Of a stretch of 64,000 nt of DNA, positions 17,079 to 28,376 are shown one piece after another (within the stretch, counting starts at the first letter, position 1; each line of letters opens with the position of its first letter). Below the pieces are notes generated by a model, which made no database searches, was not told where the DNA came from, and saw only the letters and a list, made by a program, of their open reading frames with translations. Origin of the DNA: Mycolicibacter acidiphilus (lineage in GTDB: Bacteria; Actinomycetota; Actinomycetes; Mycobacteriales; Mycobacteriaceae). Made by a program: the position numbers and the translations under genes. The stretch spans positions 244,325 through 308,324 of the forward strand of contig NZ_JAHCLR010000001.1 in assembly GCF_018455725.1 (NCBI RefSeq), given 5' to 3'.

Positions 17079-17878
17079 AAATCGGTACCGAGGTGAGGGC
17101 CGCAACCAAGACCGCCGGGCAGCGTCCCGGCGGTGCGGTTTTGCGCAACACCCGGCCGGCCGTACCCGAGGTCGCCGAGGTTCACGATTCGCACGAGGGC
17201 ACCCGGCACGCCGTGGTGCGACTGTTGATGGAGTCCGGCTCGATCACCGCCGGGGAGATCGGCACCCGGCTGGGCCTGTCCGCAGCCGGGGTACGCCGGC
17301 ACCTGGACGCGCTGATCGAGGCCGGCGACGCCGAAGCCCACGCCGCGGCGGCCTGGCAGCAGGTGGGCCGCGGGCGGCCGGCGAAGCGGTTCCGGCTCAC
17401 CGAGGCGGGCCGCGGCAAGCTCGGCCACCGCTACGACGACCTCGCGGTGGCGGCGATGCGCCAACTGCGCGAGATCGGCGGCGAGGACGCGGTGGTCGCG
17501 TTCGCCCGGCAGCGCATCGACGCCATCCTGGCCGAGGTCACCCCGATCGACGGCAGCAGCGACGCCGACGTCGAGGCGACGGCCGAGAAGATCGCGGCGG
17601 CGCTGACCAAGGCCGGCTATTCGGCCACCACCGCCCGGGTCGACGGGGGAGTGCCGGGGGTGCAGATTCTGCAGCACCACTGCCCGGTGGCCAACGTCGC
17701 CAAGGAGTTCCCGGAACTGTGCCGGGCCGAGCGCCAGGCGGTGGCCGACGTGCTCGGCACCCACGTCCAGCGACTGGCCACCATCGCAGACGGCGGCTAT
17801 GTCTGCACCACCCATGTCCCGTTACCGAACAAGAGCAAGCGGGCCGCGAAGCCCGAAGAGCAGCACCAGCAGCATTGA
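17075..17878 (+). CDS. sufR: SufR, Fe-S cluster-sensing repressor of the suf operon
   Basis: 267 residues, one short of the M. tuberculosis length I recall. A winged helix-turn-helix of DeoR/ArsR type is at about residues 45-110 (GTRHAVVRLLMESGSITAGEIGTRLGLS, RRHLDALIEAGD). The C-terminal half carries the cluster ligands: Cys in HHCPVANVAKEF, Cys in ELCRAERQAV and Cys in GYVCTTHV. Holo-SufR represses sufBDCSUT and lets go when its 4Fe-4S cluster is damaged. The start is uncertain: GTG 17075 lies inside the operator and has no ribosome site, suggesting a leaderless message; GTG 17093 is the alternative. It is the first gene of the operon. Confidence 0.92.
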   Translation: MKIGTEVRAATKTAGQRPGGAVLRNTRPAVPEVAEVHDSHEGTRHAVVRLLMESGSITAGEIGTRLGLSAAGVRRHLDALIEAGDAEAHAAAAWQQVGRGRPAKRFRLTEAGRGKLGHRYDDLAVAAMRQLREIGGEDAVVAFARQRIDAILAEVTPIDGSSDADVEATAEKIAAALTKAGYSATTARVDGGVPGVQILQHHCPVANVAKEFPELCRAERQAVADVLGTHVQRLATIADGGYVCTTHVPLPNKSKRAAKPEEQHQQH

Positions 17879-17936
17879 TCGACCTTCGACGCACCCACTG
17901 CGCCGAAGCCACCACGAGCACCGAAGGAGCGTCACC

Positions 17937-19388
17937 ATGACCCTCACTCCAGAGGCCCCCACCGCAGCGGTGGAGCCGCTGACCCAGGAGGAGACGATCG
18001 CCTCACTGGCCGGCGGCTACGCCTACGGCTGGGCGGACACCGACCATGCCGGTGCCGGCGCGCGGCGCGGCATCACCGAGCAGGTGGTGCGCGACATCTC
18101 CGCGCAGAAGAACGAGCCGGAGTGGATGCTGGAGACCCGGCTGCGCGCCTACCGGACGTTCCTGAAGAAGCCGGTGCCCAAGTGGGGCGGTGAGCTGGGC
18201 ACCATCGACTTCGACCAGGTCAAGTACTACGTCAAGGCCAGCGACAAGCCGGTGCAGACCTGGGACGACCTGCCCCCGGAGATCAAGGACACCTACGACA
18301 AGCTGGGTATCCCGGAGGCCGAGCGGGCCCGCTACATCGGCGGCGTGGCCGCGCAGTACGAGTCCGAGGTGGTCTACCACAAGATCCGCGAGGACCTGGA
18401 GGCCCAGGGTGTGGTGTTCCTCGGCACCGACCAGGCGCTGCAGGAGCACGAGGACCTGGTGCGCGAGCACTTCGGCACGGTGATCCCGGCCGGCGACAAC
18501 AAGTTCTCCGCGCTGAACACCGCCGCCTGGAGTGGCGGGTCGTTCATCTACGTGCCGAAGGGCGTGCACGTCGACATCCCGCTGCAGGCCTACTTCCGGA
18601 TCAACACCGAGAACATGGGCCAGTTCGAGCGGACGCTGATCATCGTCGACGAGGACGCCTACGTGCACTACATCGAGGGCTGCACCTCGCCGGTGTACTC
18701 CTCGGACTCGCTGCACGCCGCGGTGGTGGAGATCATCGTCAAGCCGGGCGGCCGCGCTCGCTACACCACCATCCAGAACTGGAGCCACAACGTCTACAAC
18801 CTGGTCACCAAGCGGGCCCGGGCCGAGGCCGGCGCCACGATGGAGTGGGTCGACGGCAACATCGGTTCGAAGATCACGATGAAGTACCCGGCGGTCTGGA
18901 TGACCGGCGAGCACGCCAAGGGCGAGGTGCTCACCGTGGCGTTCGCCGGCGAGGACCAGCACCAGGACACCGGCGCCAAGATGGTGCATCTGGCGCCGAA
19001 CACCTCCAGCAACATCGTCTCGAAGTCGGTGTCGCGCAACGGCGGTCGGTCCTCCTACCGCGGCCTGGTGGAGATCCACAAGGGCGCCCGCGGATCGAAG
19101 GCCAGCGTCAAGTGCGACGCGCTGCTGGTCGACGACATCTCCCGCAGTGACACCTACCCCTACGTGGACATCCGCGAGGACGACGTCACCGTCGGCCACG
19201 AGGCCACCGTGTCCAAGGTCAGCGAGAACCAGCTGTTCTACCTGATGAGCCGCGGCATGGCCGAGGACGAGGCGATGGCGATGGTGGTGCGCGGCTTCGT
19301 CGAGCCGATCGCCAAGGAGCTGCCGATGGAGTACGCCCTGGAGCTGAACAAGCTGATCCAGCTGCAGATGGAAGGGTCGGTGGGCTGA
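17937..19388 (+). CDS. sufB: Fe-S cluster assembly scaffold SufB
   Basis: 483 residues from ATG 17937 with GGAG upstream. SufB forms the SufBC2D scaffold on which Fe-S clusters are built in the cytosol. Typical blocks include YAYGWADTDHAGAGARRGI, NTAAWSGGSFIYVPKGV, EGCTSPVYSSDSLHAAVVE and the C-terminal ENQLFYLMSRGMAEDEAMAMVVRGF. The protein runs without interruption through EGCTSP (C249), where the M. tuberculosis SufB carries an intein just before the Cys, so this allele is intein-free. Its stop TGA is followed at once by the GTG of sufD. Confidence 0.97.
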   Translation: MTLTPEAPTAAVEPLTQEETIASLAGGYAYGWADTDHAGAGARRGITEQVVRDISAQKNEPEWMLETRLRAYRTFLKKPVPKWGGELGTIDFDQVKYYVKASDKPVQTWDDLPPEIKDTYDKLGIPEAERARYIGGVAAQYESEVVYHKIREDLEAQGVVFLGTDQALQEHEDLVREHFGTVIPAGDNKFSALNTAAWSGGSFIYVPKGVHVDIPLQAYFRINTENMGQFERTLIIVDEDAYVHYIEGCTSPVYSSDSLHAAVVEIIVKPGGRARYTTIQNWSHNVYNLVTKRARAEAGATMEWVDGNIGSKITMKYPAVWMTGEHAKGEVLTVAFAGEDQHQDTGAKMVHLAPNTSSNIVSKSVSRNGGRSSYRGLVEIHKGARGSKASVKCDALLVDDISRSDTYPYVDIREDDVTVGHEATVSKVSENQLFYLMSRGMAEDEAMAMVVRGFVEPIAKELPMEYALELNKLIQLQMEGSVG

Positions 19389-20573
19389 GTGACGACCACT
19401 GCTGCACAGAACCTGCACGAGGCCGGCGAAGGCGCGATCCTCAACAAGGGCACCGCGTTCACCTCGTTCGACGTGGACGCCTTCGAGGTGCCGCGCGGCC
19501 GTGACGAGGCGTGGCGGTTCACTCCGCTGCGGCGGCTGCGCGGCCTGCACAACGGCACCGCACATCCGACTGCGGCCGCCACCGTCACGGTCACCGATGC
19601 GGCCGGTGTCGAGATCGAGGTCGTCGAGCGTGGTGACGCACGGCTCGGCCAGGCCGGAGTGCCCGCCGATCGTGTTGCCGCCCAGGCGTTCTCGTCGTTC
19701 GCCAATGCGGTCGTGGTGACCGTCGCCAAGCAGGCCGTCGTCGCCGAGCCGGTGGAGATCACCGTCACCGGTCCCGGCGCCGGCGAAACCGCCTACGGGC
19801 ACCTGCAGATTCGCGCCGAGGAGCTGTCGCAGGCCACCGTCGTCATCGACCTGCGCGGCGGCGGTACCTACGCCGACAACGTGGAGTTCGTGGTCGGCAA
19901 CGGCGCGCACCTGACCGTGGTGTGGGTGGCCGAGGCGGACGCCGACATGGTCGCCGTCACCATGCACCACGCGGTGCTCGGCAAGGACGCGGTGCTGCGG
20001 CACTCGGCGATCCAGCTGGGCGGGGAGCTGATCCGGCTGACCGGGCGGATCCGCTACGAGGGCGCCGGCGGCGACGCCGAGATGCTCGGCCTGTACTTCG
20101 CCGACGACGGTCAGCACCTGGAGTCGCGGCTGTTCGTCGACCACAGCCAGCCCAACTGCAAGTCGAACGTGTTGTACAAGGGTGCGTTGCAAGGCGATCC
20201 GACCTCCGAACTGCCCGACGCACACACCGTCTGGGTCGGCGACGTGCTGATCCGGGCGGCCGGCGTCGGCACCGACACCTTCGAGGTGAACCGCAACCTG
20301 GTGCTCGCCGACGGCGCTCGCGCCGATTCGATCCCGAACCTGGAGATCGAGACCGGTGAGATCGCCGGCGCCGGCCACGCCAGTGCCACCGGCCGCTTCG
20401 ACGCCGCCCAGCTGTTCTACCTGCTGGCCCGCGGCATCCCCGAGGAGGCCGCCCGCAAGCTGATCGTCCGCGGATTCTTCGGCGAGATCATCCATCGGAT
20501 CCCGGTGGAGGCCGTGCAGGAGCGTCTCACCGAGGCCATCGAGCGCGAACTCGCGATCACTGAGACCGACTAA
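19389..20573 (+). CDS. sufD: Fe-S cluster assembly protein SufD
   Basis: 394 residues. SufD is the SufB paralogue of the SufBC2D complex. The beta-helix core is recognisable (GAHLTVVWVAEADADMVAV, LGKDAVLRHSAIQLGGELIRL), as are DHSQPNCKSNVLYKGAL and the C-terminal FDAAQLFYLLARGIPEEAARKLIVRGFF, which mirrors the end of SufB. The GTG start touches the sufB stop (TGAGTG), so expression is coupled one to one with sufB. Confidence 0.96.
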   Translation: MTTTAAQNLHEAGEGAILNKGTAFTSFDVDAFEVPRGRDEAWRFTPLRRLRGLHNGTAHPTAAATVTVTDAAGVEIEVVERGDARLGQAGVPADRVAAQAFSSFANAVVVTVAKQAVVAEPVEITVTGPGAGETAYGHLQIRAEELSQATVVIDLRGGGTYADNVEFVVGNGAHLTVVWVAEADADMVAVTMHHAVLGKDAVLRHSAIQLGGELIRLTGRIRYEGAGGDAEMLGLYFADDGQHLESRLFVDHSQPNCKSNVLYKGALQGDPTSELPDAHTVWVGDVLIRAAGVGTDTFEVNRNLVLADGARADSIPNLEIETGEIAGAGHASATGRFDAAQLFYLLARGIPEEAARKLIVRGFFGEIIHRIPVEAVQERLTEAIERELAITETD

Positions 20574-20605
20574 TCCCCAAAACCCCCGAAGGATACGAAA
20601 AGCCA

Positions 20606-22658
<2,053 letters not shown>

Positions 22659-22662
22659 GCCG

Positions 22663-23211
22663 ATGCGACTCGAGCAGTTCTACCAGGAAGTGATCCTCGA
22701 TCACTACAAGCACCCGCAGCACCGCGGGCTGCGGGAGCCGTTCGGCGCCGAAGTGCACCACGTCAACCCGACCTGCGGCGACGAGTTGACGCTGCGGGTG
22801 GCGCTCTCCGACGACGGCCAGACCGTCGACGACATCTCCTACGACGGGCAGGGCTGCTCGATCTCGCAGGCCGCCACCTCGGTGCTGACCGGGCAGCTGA
22901 TCGGGCTGTCGGTGACCGAGGCGCTGCACATCTTCGACGCCTTCCACGAGATGCTGTCCTCGCGCGGCACCGTCGAGGGCGACGAGGAACTGCTCGGCGA
23001 CGGGATCGCGTTCGCCGGGGTGTCGAAGTACCCGGCGCGGGTGAAATGCGCGCTGCTGGGCTGGATGGCGTTCAAAGACGCGCTGGCGCAAGCACTTGCG
23101 GCGAGATCCGCGGGCGGCGCCGGAACGCAGGAGCACGCGCTGGCAACGGCCAGCGTGACAACCCAGGTACCGGATGGACCCGGTGCCGAAGCAACGATGG
23201 AGATGGATTGA
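22663..23211 (+). CDS. sufU: SufU zinc-dependent sulfur-transfer protein
   Basis: 182 residues. SufU accepts persulfide sulfur from SufS. The expected metal ligands are present: C38 and D40 in NPTCGDEL, C65 in GQGCSISQA, and C129 in VKCALLGW. The last 45 residues or so are a low-complexity Ala/Thr tail beyond the conserved domain, making it about 20 residues longer than the M. tuberculosis protein. The stop overlaps the sufT start (TGATG). Confidence 0.95.
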   Translation: MRLEQFYQEVILDHYKHPQHRGLREPFGAEVHHVNPTCGDELTLRVALSDDGQTVDDISYDGQGCSISQAATSVLTGQLIGLSVTEALHIFDAFHEMLSSRGTVEGDEELLGDGIAFAGVSKYPARVKCALLGWMAFKDALAQALAARSAGGAGTQEHALATASVTTQVPDGPGAEATMEMD

Positions 23212-23561
23212 TGGCCGCAGAAACCGCCCCCGAACTGCAGGAGCTGCTCGCCGAGGTGGAGGAGTCGATGCATGACGTCATCGACCCCGAGATCGGCATC
23301 AACGTGATGGACCTGGGGCTGGTCTACGACCTGTCGCTGCGCCAGGACGACGAGGGCCCGGCCGCCGTCATCAACATGACGTTGACCTCGCCGGCCTGCC
23401 CGCTGCAGGACATGATCTTCGAGCAGGTCGAGAACGCCACCGTCGGCACCGGCCTGGTCAAGACGCTGGACCTGACCTGGGTGTGGGAGCCGGCCTGGGG
23501 CCCGGACAAGATCACCGATGAGGGCCGCGAGATGATGCGCGCCGTCGGCTTCACCGTCTGA
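23211..23561 (+). CDS. sufT: SufT, MIP18/DUF59-family Fe-S maturation factor
   Basis: 116 residues from the ATG at 23211, which overlaps the sufU stop. The DUF59 signature is clear: DVIDPEIGINVMDLGLVYDL, then MTLTSPACPLQDMIFEQVENA with the reactive Cys, and LTWVWEPAWGPDKITDEGREMM. The family helps deliver Fe-S clusters to target enzymes. It is the last conserved gene of the suf operon, as in M. tuberculosis (Rv1466). Confidence 0.94.
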   Translation: MAAETAPELQELLAEVEESMHDVIDPEIGINVMDLGLVYDLSLRQDDEGPAAVINMTLTSPACPLQDMIFEQVENATVGTGLVKTLDLTWVWEPAWGPDKITDEGREMMRAVGFTV

Positions 23562-23575
23562 GCCGACCGGACAGC

Positions 23576-24403
23576 ATGTTCGCGGTCTGCCGGACATGCG
23601 GCGTCGAGCACGCCGAACCGCTGCCGGTCGTCTGCGCGATCTGCGCCGACGACCGGCAGTGGGTGCCCGCCGACGGTCAGCACTGGGCGACGCTTCCGGA
23701 ACTGACCGCGTCCGGGGTGCGCAGCACCGTCGTCGAACTCGAACCCGGACTGCTCGGTGTCGGCGCAGCCCCGGCGGTCGGCATCGGCCAATTCGGCAAG
23801 CTGATCTGCGGTGCGGGTGGGAACGTGCTGTGGGATCCGCCGGGTTTCCTGGACGACGCCGCGGTGACCGCGGTGCGCGACCGCGGACCGGTGACAGCGA
23901 TCGTCACCAGTCACCCGCACATGTTCGGTGCGCAGGCGGCGTGGAGCCACGCGTTGGGCTCCGAAGGCCGCCCGGTGCCGGTGTACGTCAACGCCGCGGA
24001 CGCGGCGTGGCTGGCACGTCCCGACCCGGTGATCGAATACTGGTCGGGGACACTGGATCTCACGCCCGAAGTGTCGGTGACACAGGTCGGCGGGCACTTC
24101 CCGGGCAGCGCGGTGGCCTGCTGGTCCGGCGGCGCCGACGGGCGCGGTGTGCTGCTGGTCGGCGACACGATCTTCCCCAACCCGGACCGGCGCACGGTCG
24201 CGTTCCTGCGCAGCTACCCCAACCGGATTCCGCTGTCGGCCGCCGTCGTGCAACGGATGGCCGACACCCTGGCGGCGCTGCGGTTCGACCGGATCTACGG
24301 GCTGTTCACCAATGAGATCGACAGCGACGCCGCCGCAGTCGTCCGCTTCTCCGCAGATCGGCACATCGCCTGGGTGCGCGGCGACCACGACGACCTGACC
24401 TAG
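23576..24403 (+). CDS. Metallo-beta-lactamase-fold protein with N-terminal zinc ribbon
   Basis: 275 residues. It opens with a CxxC-x13-CxxC zinc-ribbon-like motif (CRTCG...CAIC), followed by an MBL fold. The usual HxHxDH is altered to SHPHMFGAQ, while GGHFPGSAVA, VGDTIFPNPDRRT and the C-terminal RGDHDD keep other metal-binding positions. Substrate unknown; the changed first motif leaves metal content and activity open. It begins 14 bases after sufT on the same strand, so it may be transcribed with the suf operon. I do not recall it there in M. tuberculosis. Confidence 0.8.
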   Translation: MFAVCRTCGVEHAEPLPVVCAICADDRQWVPADGQHWATLPELTASGVRSTVVELEPGLLGVGAAPAVGIGQFGKLICGAGGNVLWDPPGFLDDAAVTAVRDRGPVTAIVTSHPHMFGAQAAWSHALGSEGRPVPVYVNAADAAWLARPDPVIEYWSGTLDLTPEVSVTQVGGHFPGSAVACWSGGADGRGVLLVGDTIFPNPDRRTVAFLRSYPNRIPLSAAVVQRMADTLAALRFDRIYGLFTNEIDSDAAAVVRFSADRHIAWVRGDHDDLT

Positions 24404-24447
24404 ACCGGCGCAGTCTCGACCGCGATCGATGTGGGACGATCCACCCC

Positions 24448-24843
24448 ATGCCGAGCACCGTTGTGGAGATCCGTCGCAGCTACCCCCAGGCCGAAGAGGT
24501 CGCGATCATCGACGCGGTGCACGATGCGCTGGTGGCCGCGTTCGGCGTCCCGGCCGCCGACAAGCGGGTCCGGTTGCTCGTCCATGAGCCGCACCGCTTC
24601 GCCTGCCCGGAGAGCCTTGCGCGGCCCGAACTGGCCACGATCGTGACCGTCGACGCGGTCACCGGCCGGCCCATCGAGACCAAGCGGCACTTCTACCGGG
24701 AGGTCGTGGAGCGCCTGGCGGTATGCGGCATCCCCGCCGATCACGTCACGATCCTGCTGCGCGAGGGCGGACCCGACAACTGGGGTGTGCGCGGCGGGCA
24801 GGCGATGTGCGACGTCGACCCCCGCTTCGCCGGAAAGTACTGA
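24448..24843 (+). CDS. Tautomerase family protein
   Basis: 131 residues starting MPSTVVEIRRSYP. The N-terminal Pro after Met removal, and the pattern EIRRSYPQAEEVAIIDAVHDALVAAFGVP with RLLVHEPHRF, match the longer tautomerase branch (Tautomerase_2 type) of the 4-oxalocrotonate tautomerase superfamily, where Pro1 is the catalytic base. Substrate unknown. It lies 44 bases after the MBL-fold gene on the same strand and converges on the acyl-CoA synthetase gene with three bases between stops. Confidence 0.82.
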   Translation: MPSTVVEIRRSYPQAEEVAIIDAVHDALVAAFGVPAADKRVRLLVHEPHRFACPESLARPELATIVTVDAVTGRPIETKRHFYREVVERLAVCGIPADHVTILLREGGPDNWGVRGGQAMCDVDPRFAGKY

Positions 24844-24846
24844 GCC

Positions 24847-26469
24847 TCAGACCCGTTCGAGGCTCAGCTCGCCGGCGGCGAACGCCGCCCGCAACCGCTT
24901 CTTGTCGAATTTGCCGACGCTGGTCTTGGGGATCTCGGTCGCGGCGGCCCAGTTCTCCGGTAACTGCCACTTGGCGACCTTCTCCGCGAGGTAGCCCTTG
25001 AGCTCCGCGAACGTGGTGGCGGCGCCGGCACGCAGCACCACCACCGCCAGCGGCCGCTCATCCCACTTGGGGTCGGGGATGCCGATCACCGCGGCCTCCA
25101 GCACGTCGGGGTGCCCCATGATCAGGTTCTCCAGGTCCACCGAGGAGATCCACTCGCCGCCGGACTTGATGATGTCCTTGGTTCGGTCGGTCAGCGTCAG
25201 ATAGCCGTCGGGGGTGATGGACCCGACGTCGCCGGTGCGCAGCCAGCCGTCGTCGAACTTGTCGGGGGCGTCGACCAGGTAGTAGCTGCCCGCGATCCAG
25301 GGGCCCTGCACCTCCAGTTCGCCGACGCTCTCGCCGTCGTTGGGCAGCACCGTGCCGTCGTCGGCGACGACTCGGGCGCGCACGCTGGCCGGGAACCGGC
25401 CCTGGGTGTGCCGGTAGCTCCAGGCGAGGTCGCCGGTGGTTCCGGCCGGGGGGTTGGCGACCGAGCCGAGGGGCGACGTCTCGGTCATGCCCCAAGCGTG
25501 CAGCACCGTGATGCCGTAGCGGTCCTGGTAGTCGTGCAGCAGCGACGGCGGGGCGGCCGACCCGCCGACGACGGCCTTCTTCATCGACGAGATGTCGACG
25601 TCGTGGTCCTCCAGGTAGCGCAGCAGCCCCTGCCAGATCGTCGGCACCGCCGCGGCGAAGTTCGGCCGGACCGCTGCGATCATCTCCGCCAGCGGCGCCG
25701 GCTGCAGGAACGGCCCGGGCATCAGCAGTGACGCGCCGATCATGAACGCCGCGTAGGGCATTCCCCATGACATGGCGTGGAACTGCGGGACGATGTTCAG
25801 CGCGATGTCGCCCTGACGGAGCCCCATCCCGTCGGTCATGCACACGCTCATCGAGTGCAGCCAGATCGAACGGTGGGAGTACGCGACGCCTTTCGGGTCG
25901 CCGGTCGTGCCGGAGGTGTAGCACAGCGCGGCCGCCTGGCGCTCATCAGTCGCAGGCCAGTCGAACTCGGTCGGCTCGTCGGCGATCAGCTGATCCCAGT
26001 TGTGCACGGTGATCGACTCGGGCACAGTCAGTTCCGGCACCGGGCCGCCGGTGATCACCAGGTGTGCGACGGTGCCGAACTGTCCCAGGTGCGGGGTGAG
26101 CAGCGGCAGCAGGCTGGCGTCGGCGAGGATCACCCGGTCTTCGGCGTGGTTGACGATGTGCACCAGCTGTTCGGGGAAGAGCCGGATGTTCAGTGTGTGC
26201 AGCACCGCGCCCATCGCCGGGATCGCCAGGTAGGCCTCCAGGTGCTCGGCGTTGTTCCACATGAACGTCGCCACCCGCTCGTCACCGGTGACACCGAGTT
26301 TGCGCAGCGCGTGTGCCAACTGCGCGCAGCGACGTCCAGTCTGCGCGTAGCTCTGCCGACGCGGGCCGTCCGACTCCCAGGTGATGACCTCGGCGCCGGC
26401 GTGCACGGTGCTGCCGTACCGCAGCAGGTCCGCGATCGACAGGGGGGCGTCCTGCATGGTGCTGAGCAT
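24847..26469 (-). CDS. Fatty-acyl-CoA synthetase, FadD-type AMP-dependent ligase
   Basis: 540 residues; start ATG 26469 behind GGAGGAG. It activates a fatty or aromatic acid as adenylate and then CoA thioester. Core motifs are complete: YTSGTTGDPKGVAYSH (ATP loop), WGMTETSPLGS, DGWLRTGDVGSITPDGYLTLTDR and the catalytic lysine region PKTSVGKFDKKRLR at the C-terminus. The opening MQDAPLSIADLLRYGSTVH resembles medium-chain FadD proteins, but I cannot name the paralogue. It is a true CoA ligase type, unlike the AMP ligase at 62 kb. It stands alone, divergent from the amidohydrolase gene. Confidence 0.92.
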   Translation of the reverse strand: MLSTMQDAPLSIADLLRYGSTVHAGAEVITWESDGPRRQSYAQTGRRCAQLAHALRKLGVTGDERVATFMWNNAEHLEAYLAIPAMGAVLHTLNIRLFPEQLVHIVNHAEDRVILADASLLPLLTPHLGQFGTVAHLVITGGPVPELTVPESITVHNWDQLIADEPTEFDWPATDERQAAALCYTSGTTGDPKGVAYSHRSIWLHSMSVCMTDGMGLRQGDIALNIVPQFHAMSWGMPYAAFMIGASLLMPGPFLQPAPLAEMIAAVRPNFAAAVPTIWQGLLRYLEDHDVDISSMKKAVVGGSAAPPSLLHDYQDRYGITVLHAWGMTETSPLGSVANPPAGTTGDLAWSYRHTQGRFPASVRARVVADDGTVLPNDGESVGELEVQGPWIAGSYYLVDAPDKFDDGWLRTGDVGSITPDGYLTLTDRTKDIIKSGGEWISSVDLENLIMGHPDVLEAAVIGIPDPKWDERPLAVVVLRAGAATTFAELKGYLAEKVAKWQLPENWAAATEIPKTSVGKFDKKRLRAAFAAGELSLERV

Positions 26470-26642
26470 CTGGTCTCCTCCGAATCCGGGGCTTGCCGAA
26501 GAATCTAGTGGCCGGCCCGATACGTCGTGTGCCGCATGGCGCAGTCGGGCGGGGTGACGGGTCGCATCGGCGCCAGCCCGACCGCGTACGGTTGAGCACC
26601 GCGGGCGTATCGCAGTGGCCTGCCAGATCGCGAGGAGTGGCG

Positions 26643-28373
26643 GTGTCAGCCAGCAGGCGACGGTTCCTGACCGGACTCGCGGTCGCGGCCGCGGGCACCG
26701 CCGTCAGCGGCTGCTGGCCGCGGCACGACAACGGCGGCGCCGACCTGATCTTCCTCGGCGGGCCGGTGGTCACGGTGACGCCGTGGGCGCCGGAGGTGCA
26801 GGCGCTGGCGGTCACCGGCGGGCGGATCAGCGCCGTCGGCTCCAAGGAGAGCGTGCTGAACCAGCGCGGGTCGCGGACCAAGATCGTCGACCTGCGCGGG
26901 CGTGCCCTGCTGCCGGCGTTCATCGAACCGCACGGGCACCCGTTCGAGATGGGCACGACGCTGGCGCCGCCGGCGATCGATGTGCGACCGTTCACCGTTC
27001 GCACCGCCGACGGGGTGTTCGGCAAGCTCTCCGAAGCGATCGCCGACACCGCCAAGGGACAGCCGATCCTGCTCAACGGCGTCGACCCGCTGCTGCAGAC
27101 CGGCCTGCAGCCGTTCACCCGAACCGAATTGGACCGGCTGGCCCCCAACAACCCGGTCGTCATCATCTCCAACAGCGGCCACGCCGCCTACGGCAACAGC
27201 GCCGCGTTCGCCGCGGCCGGGATCACCGACAGCACACCGAATCCGACCGGTGCGCAGTATCTGCACGGACCGGACGGCAAGCTCACCGGCGAGGTGCGGG
27301 AGGCGGCAGCGCTGATGGCGCTGACCGCGCCGTTCTCCGGGGCGATCATGGCCAACGCCGGGGACAACCTGCGCTGGGCATACTCGCAGCTGGCCCGCGC
27401 TGGCATCGCCACCGCCAGCGAGCACTCCTACGAGGCCGACAGCCAGCGTGATGTGTTCTGGAAGCTGGCGCAGGACCCGGATTGCGCGGTGCGAGTCCGG
27501 GCCTACGAGATCGGCACCCCGGAGCTGGCGGACGACCCCAACAACGCCCGCGGCCGGCGGGCCGGCGCCGACGTGCTGTTCAGCAAGATCGGGATGAAAC
27601 TGTGGGCCGACGGCTCACCGTGGCAGGGCAACATCTTCACCACGTTCCCGTACCTGACCAACCCGACGACCGCCACGATGGACCTGGGACCCGGGCACCG
27701 CGGCGCGATGAACTACTCGCCCGAGCAGATTCAGGAACTGGCAAGCGGTTTCATGAAGCAGGGCTGGCAGGTGTCGTGTCACGTGCACGGCGACGCGGCG
27801 ATCGACGTCGTACTGGACGCCTTCGAGAAGTCCAACGCCCAACCGGTGCTGCGCCCCCGCCTGGAGCACGTCGGGGCGATGCGGCCTGACCAGTTCCAGC
27901 GGGCCGCGGCGATGGGCGTCACCCCGAGCCTGTTCATCGAGCACATCTACTACTGGGGAGATGTGCTGGTGGACAAGCTGTTCGGGCCGGATCACGGAGC
28001 GCACTGGATGTCGGCGCGGTCCGCGTTCGACGCCGGGCTGAAGGCGTCGTTCCACAACGACGGCACCGTCACCCCGCCGGACCCGATCGGCAACATCGCC
28101 ACCGCGGTGAACCGGACCGCCAAGGGCAGCGGCCGGGTGCTGGCGCCGGAGCAGCGGATCGGCGTCGACGACGCGATCCGCGCGCAGACCCTCAACGCGG
28201 CCTGGCAGCTGCACGTCGACACCGAGACCGGCAGCCTGGAACCCGGCAAGTACGCGGATCTGGTTGTGCTGTCCGGCAATCCGCGCCGGGTCCCGCCGCA
28301 GGAGCTGCGCGAGATCGGGGTGGAGGCGACGTACCTGATGGGGCGGCAGACCTACGGCAAGAAGCTGGCCTGA
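26643..28373 (+). CDS. Tat-exported lipoprotein of the amidohydrolase 3 family
   Basis: 576 residues from GTG 26643 with AGGAG seven bases upstream. The N-terminus SASRRRFLTGLAVAAAGTAV has a twin-arginine motif (RRRFL), then lipobox VSGC, so the protein is probably folded in the cytosol and anchored outside. The amidohydrolase domain shows EPHGHP for the HxH metal pair, HVHGDAAID, RLEHVGAMRPDQ and SFHNDGTVTPPD, with the C-terminal EPGKYADLVVLSGNP typical of family 3. Substrate unknown; relatives act on N-substituted amino acids or formamides. No operon partner. Confidence 0.88.
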   Translation: MSASRRRFLTGLAVAAAGTAVSGCWPRHDNGGADLIFLGGPVVTVTPWAPEVQALAVTGGRISAVGSKESVLNQRGSRTKIVDLRGRALLPAFIEPHGHPFEMGTTLAPPAIDVRPFTVRTADGVFGKLSEAIADTAKGQPILLNGVDPLLQTGLQPFTRTELDRLAPNNPVVIISNSGHAAYGNSAAFAAAGITDSTPNPTGAQYLHGPDGKLTGEVREAAALMALTAPFSGAIMANAGDNLRWAYSQLARAGIATASEHSYEADSQRDVFWKLAQDPDCAVRVRAYEIGTPELADDPNNARGRRAGADVLFSKIGMKLWADGSPWQGNIFTTFPYLTNPTTATMDLGPGHRGAMNYSPEQIQELASGFMKQGWQVSCHVHGDAAIDVVLDAFEKSNAQPVLRPRLEHVGAMRPDQFQRAAAMGVTPSLFIEHIYYWGDVLVDKLFGPDHGAHWMSARSAFDAGLKASFHNDGTVTPPDPIGNIATAVNRTAKGSGRVLAPEQRIGVDDAIRAQTLNAAWQLHVDTETGSLEPGKYADLVVLSGNPRRVPPQELREIGVEATYLMGRQTYGKKLA

Positions 28374-28376
28374 CGG

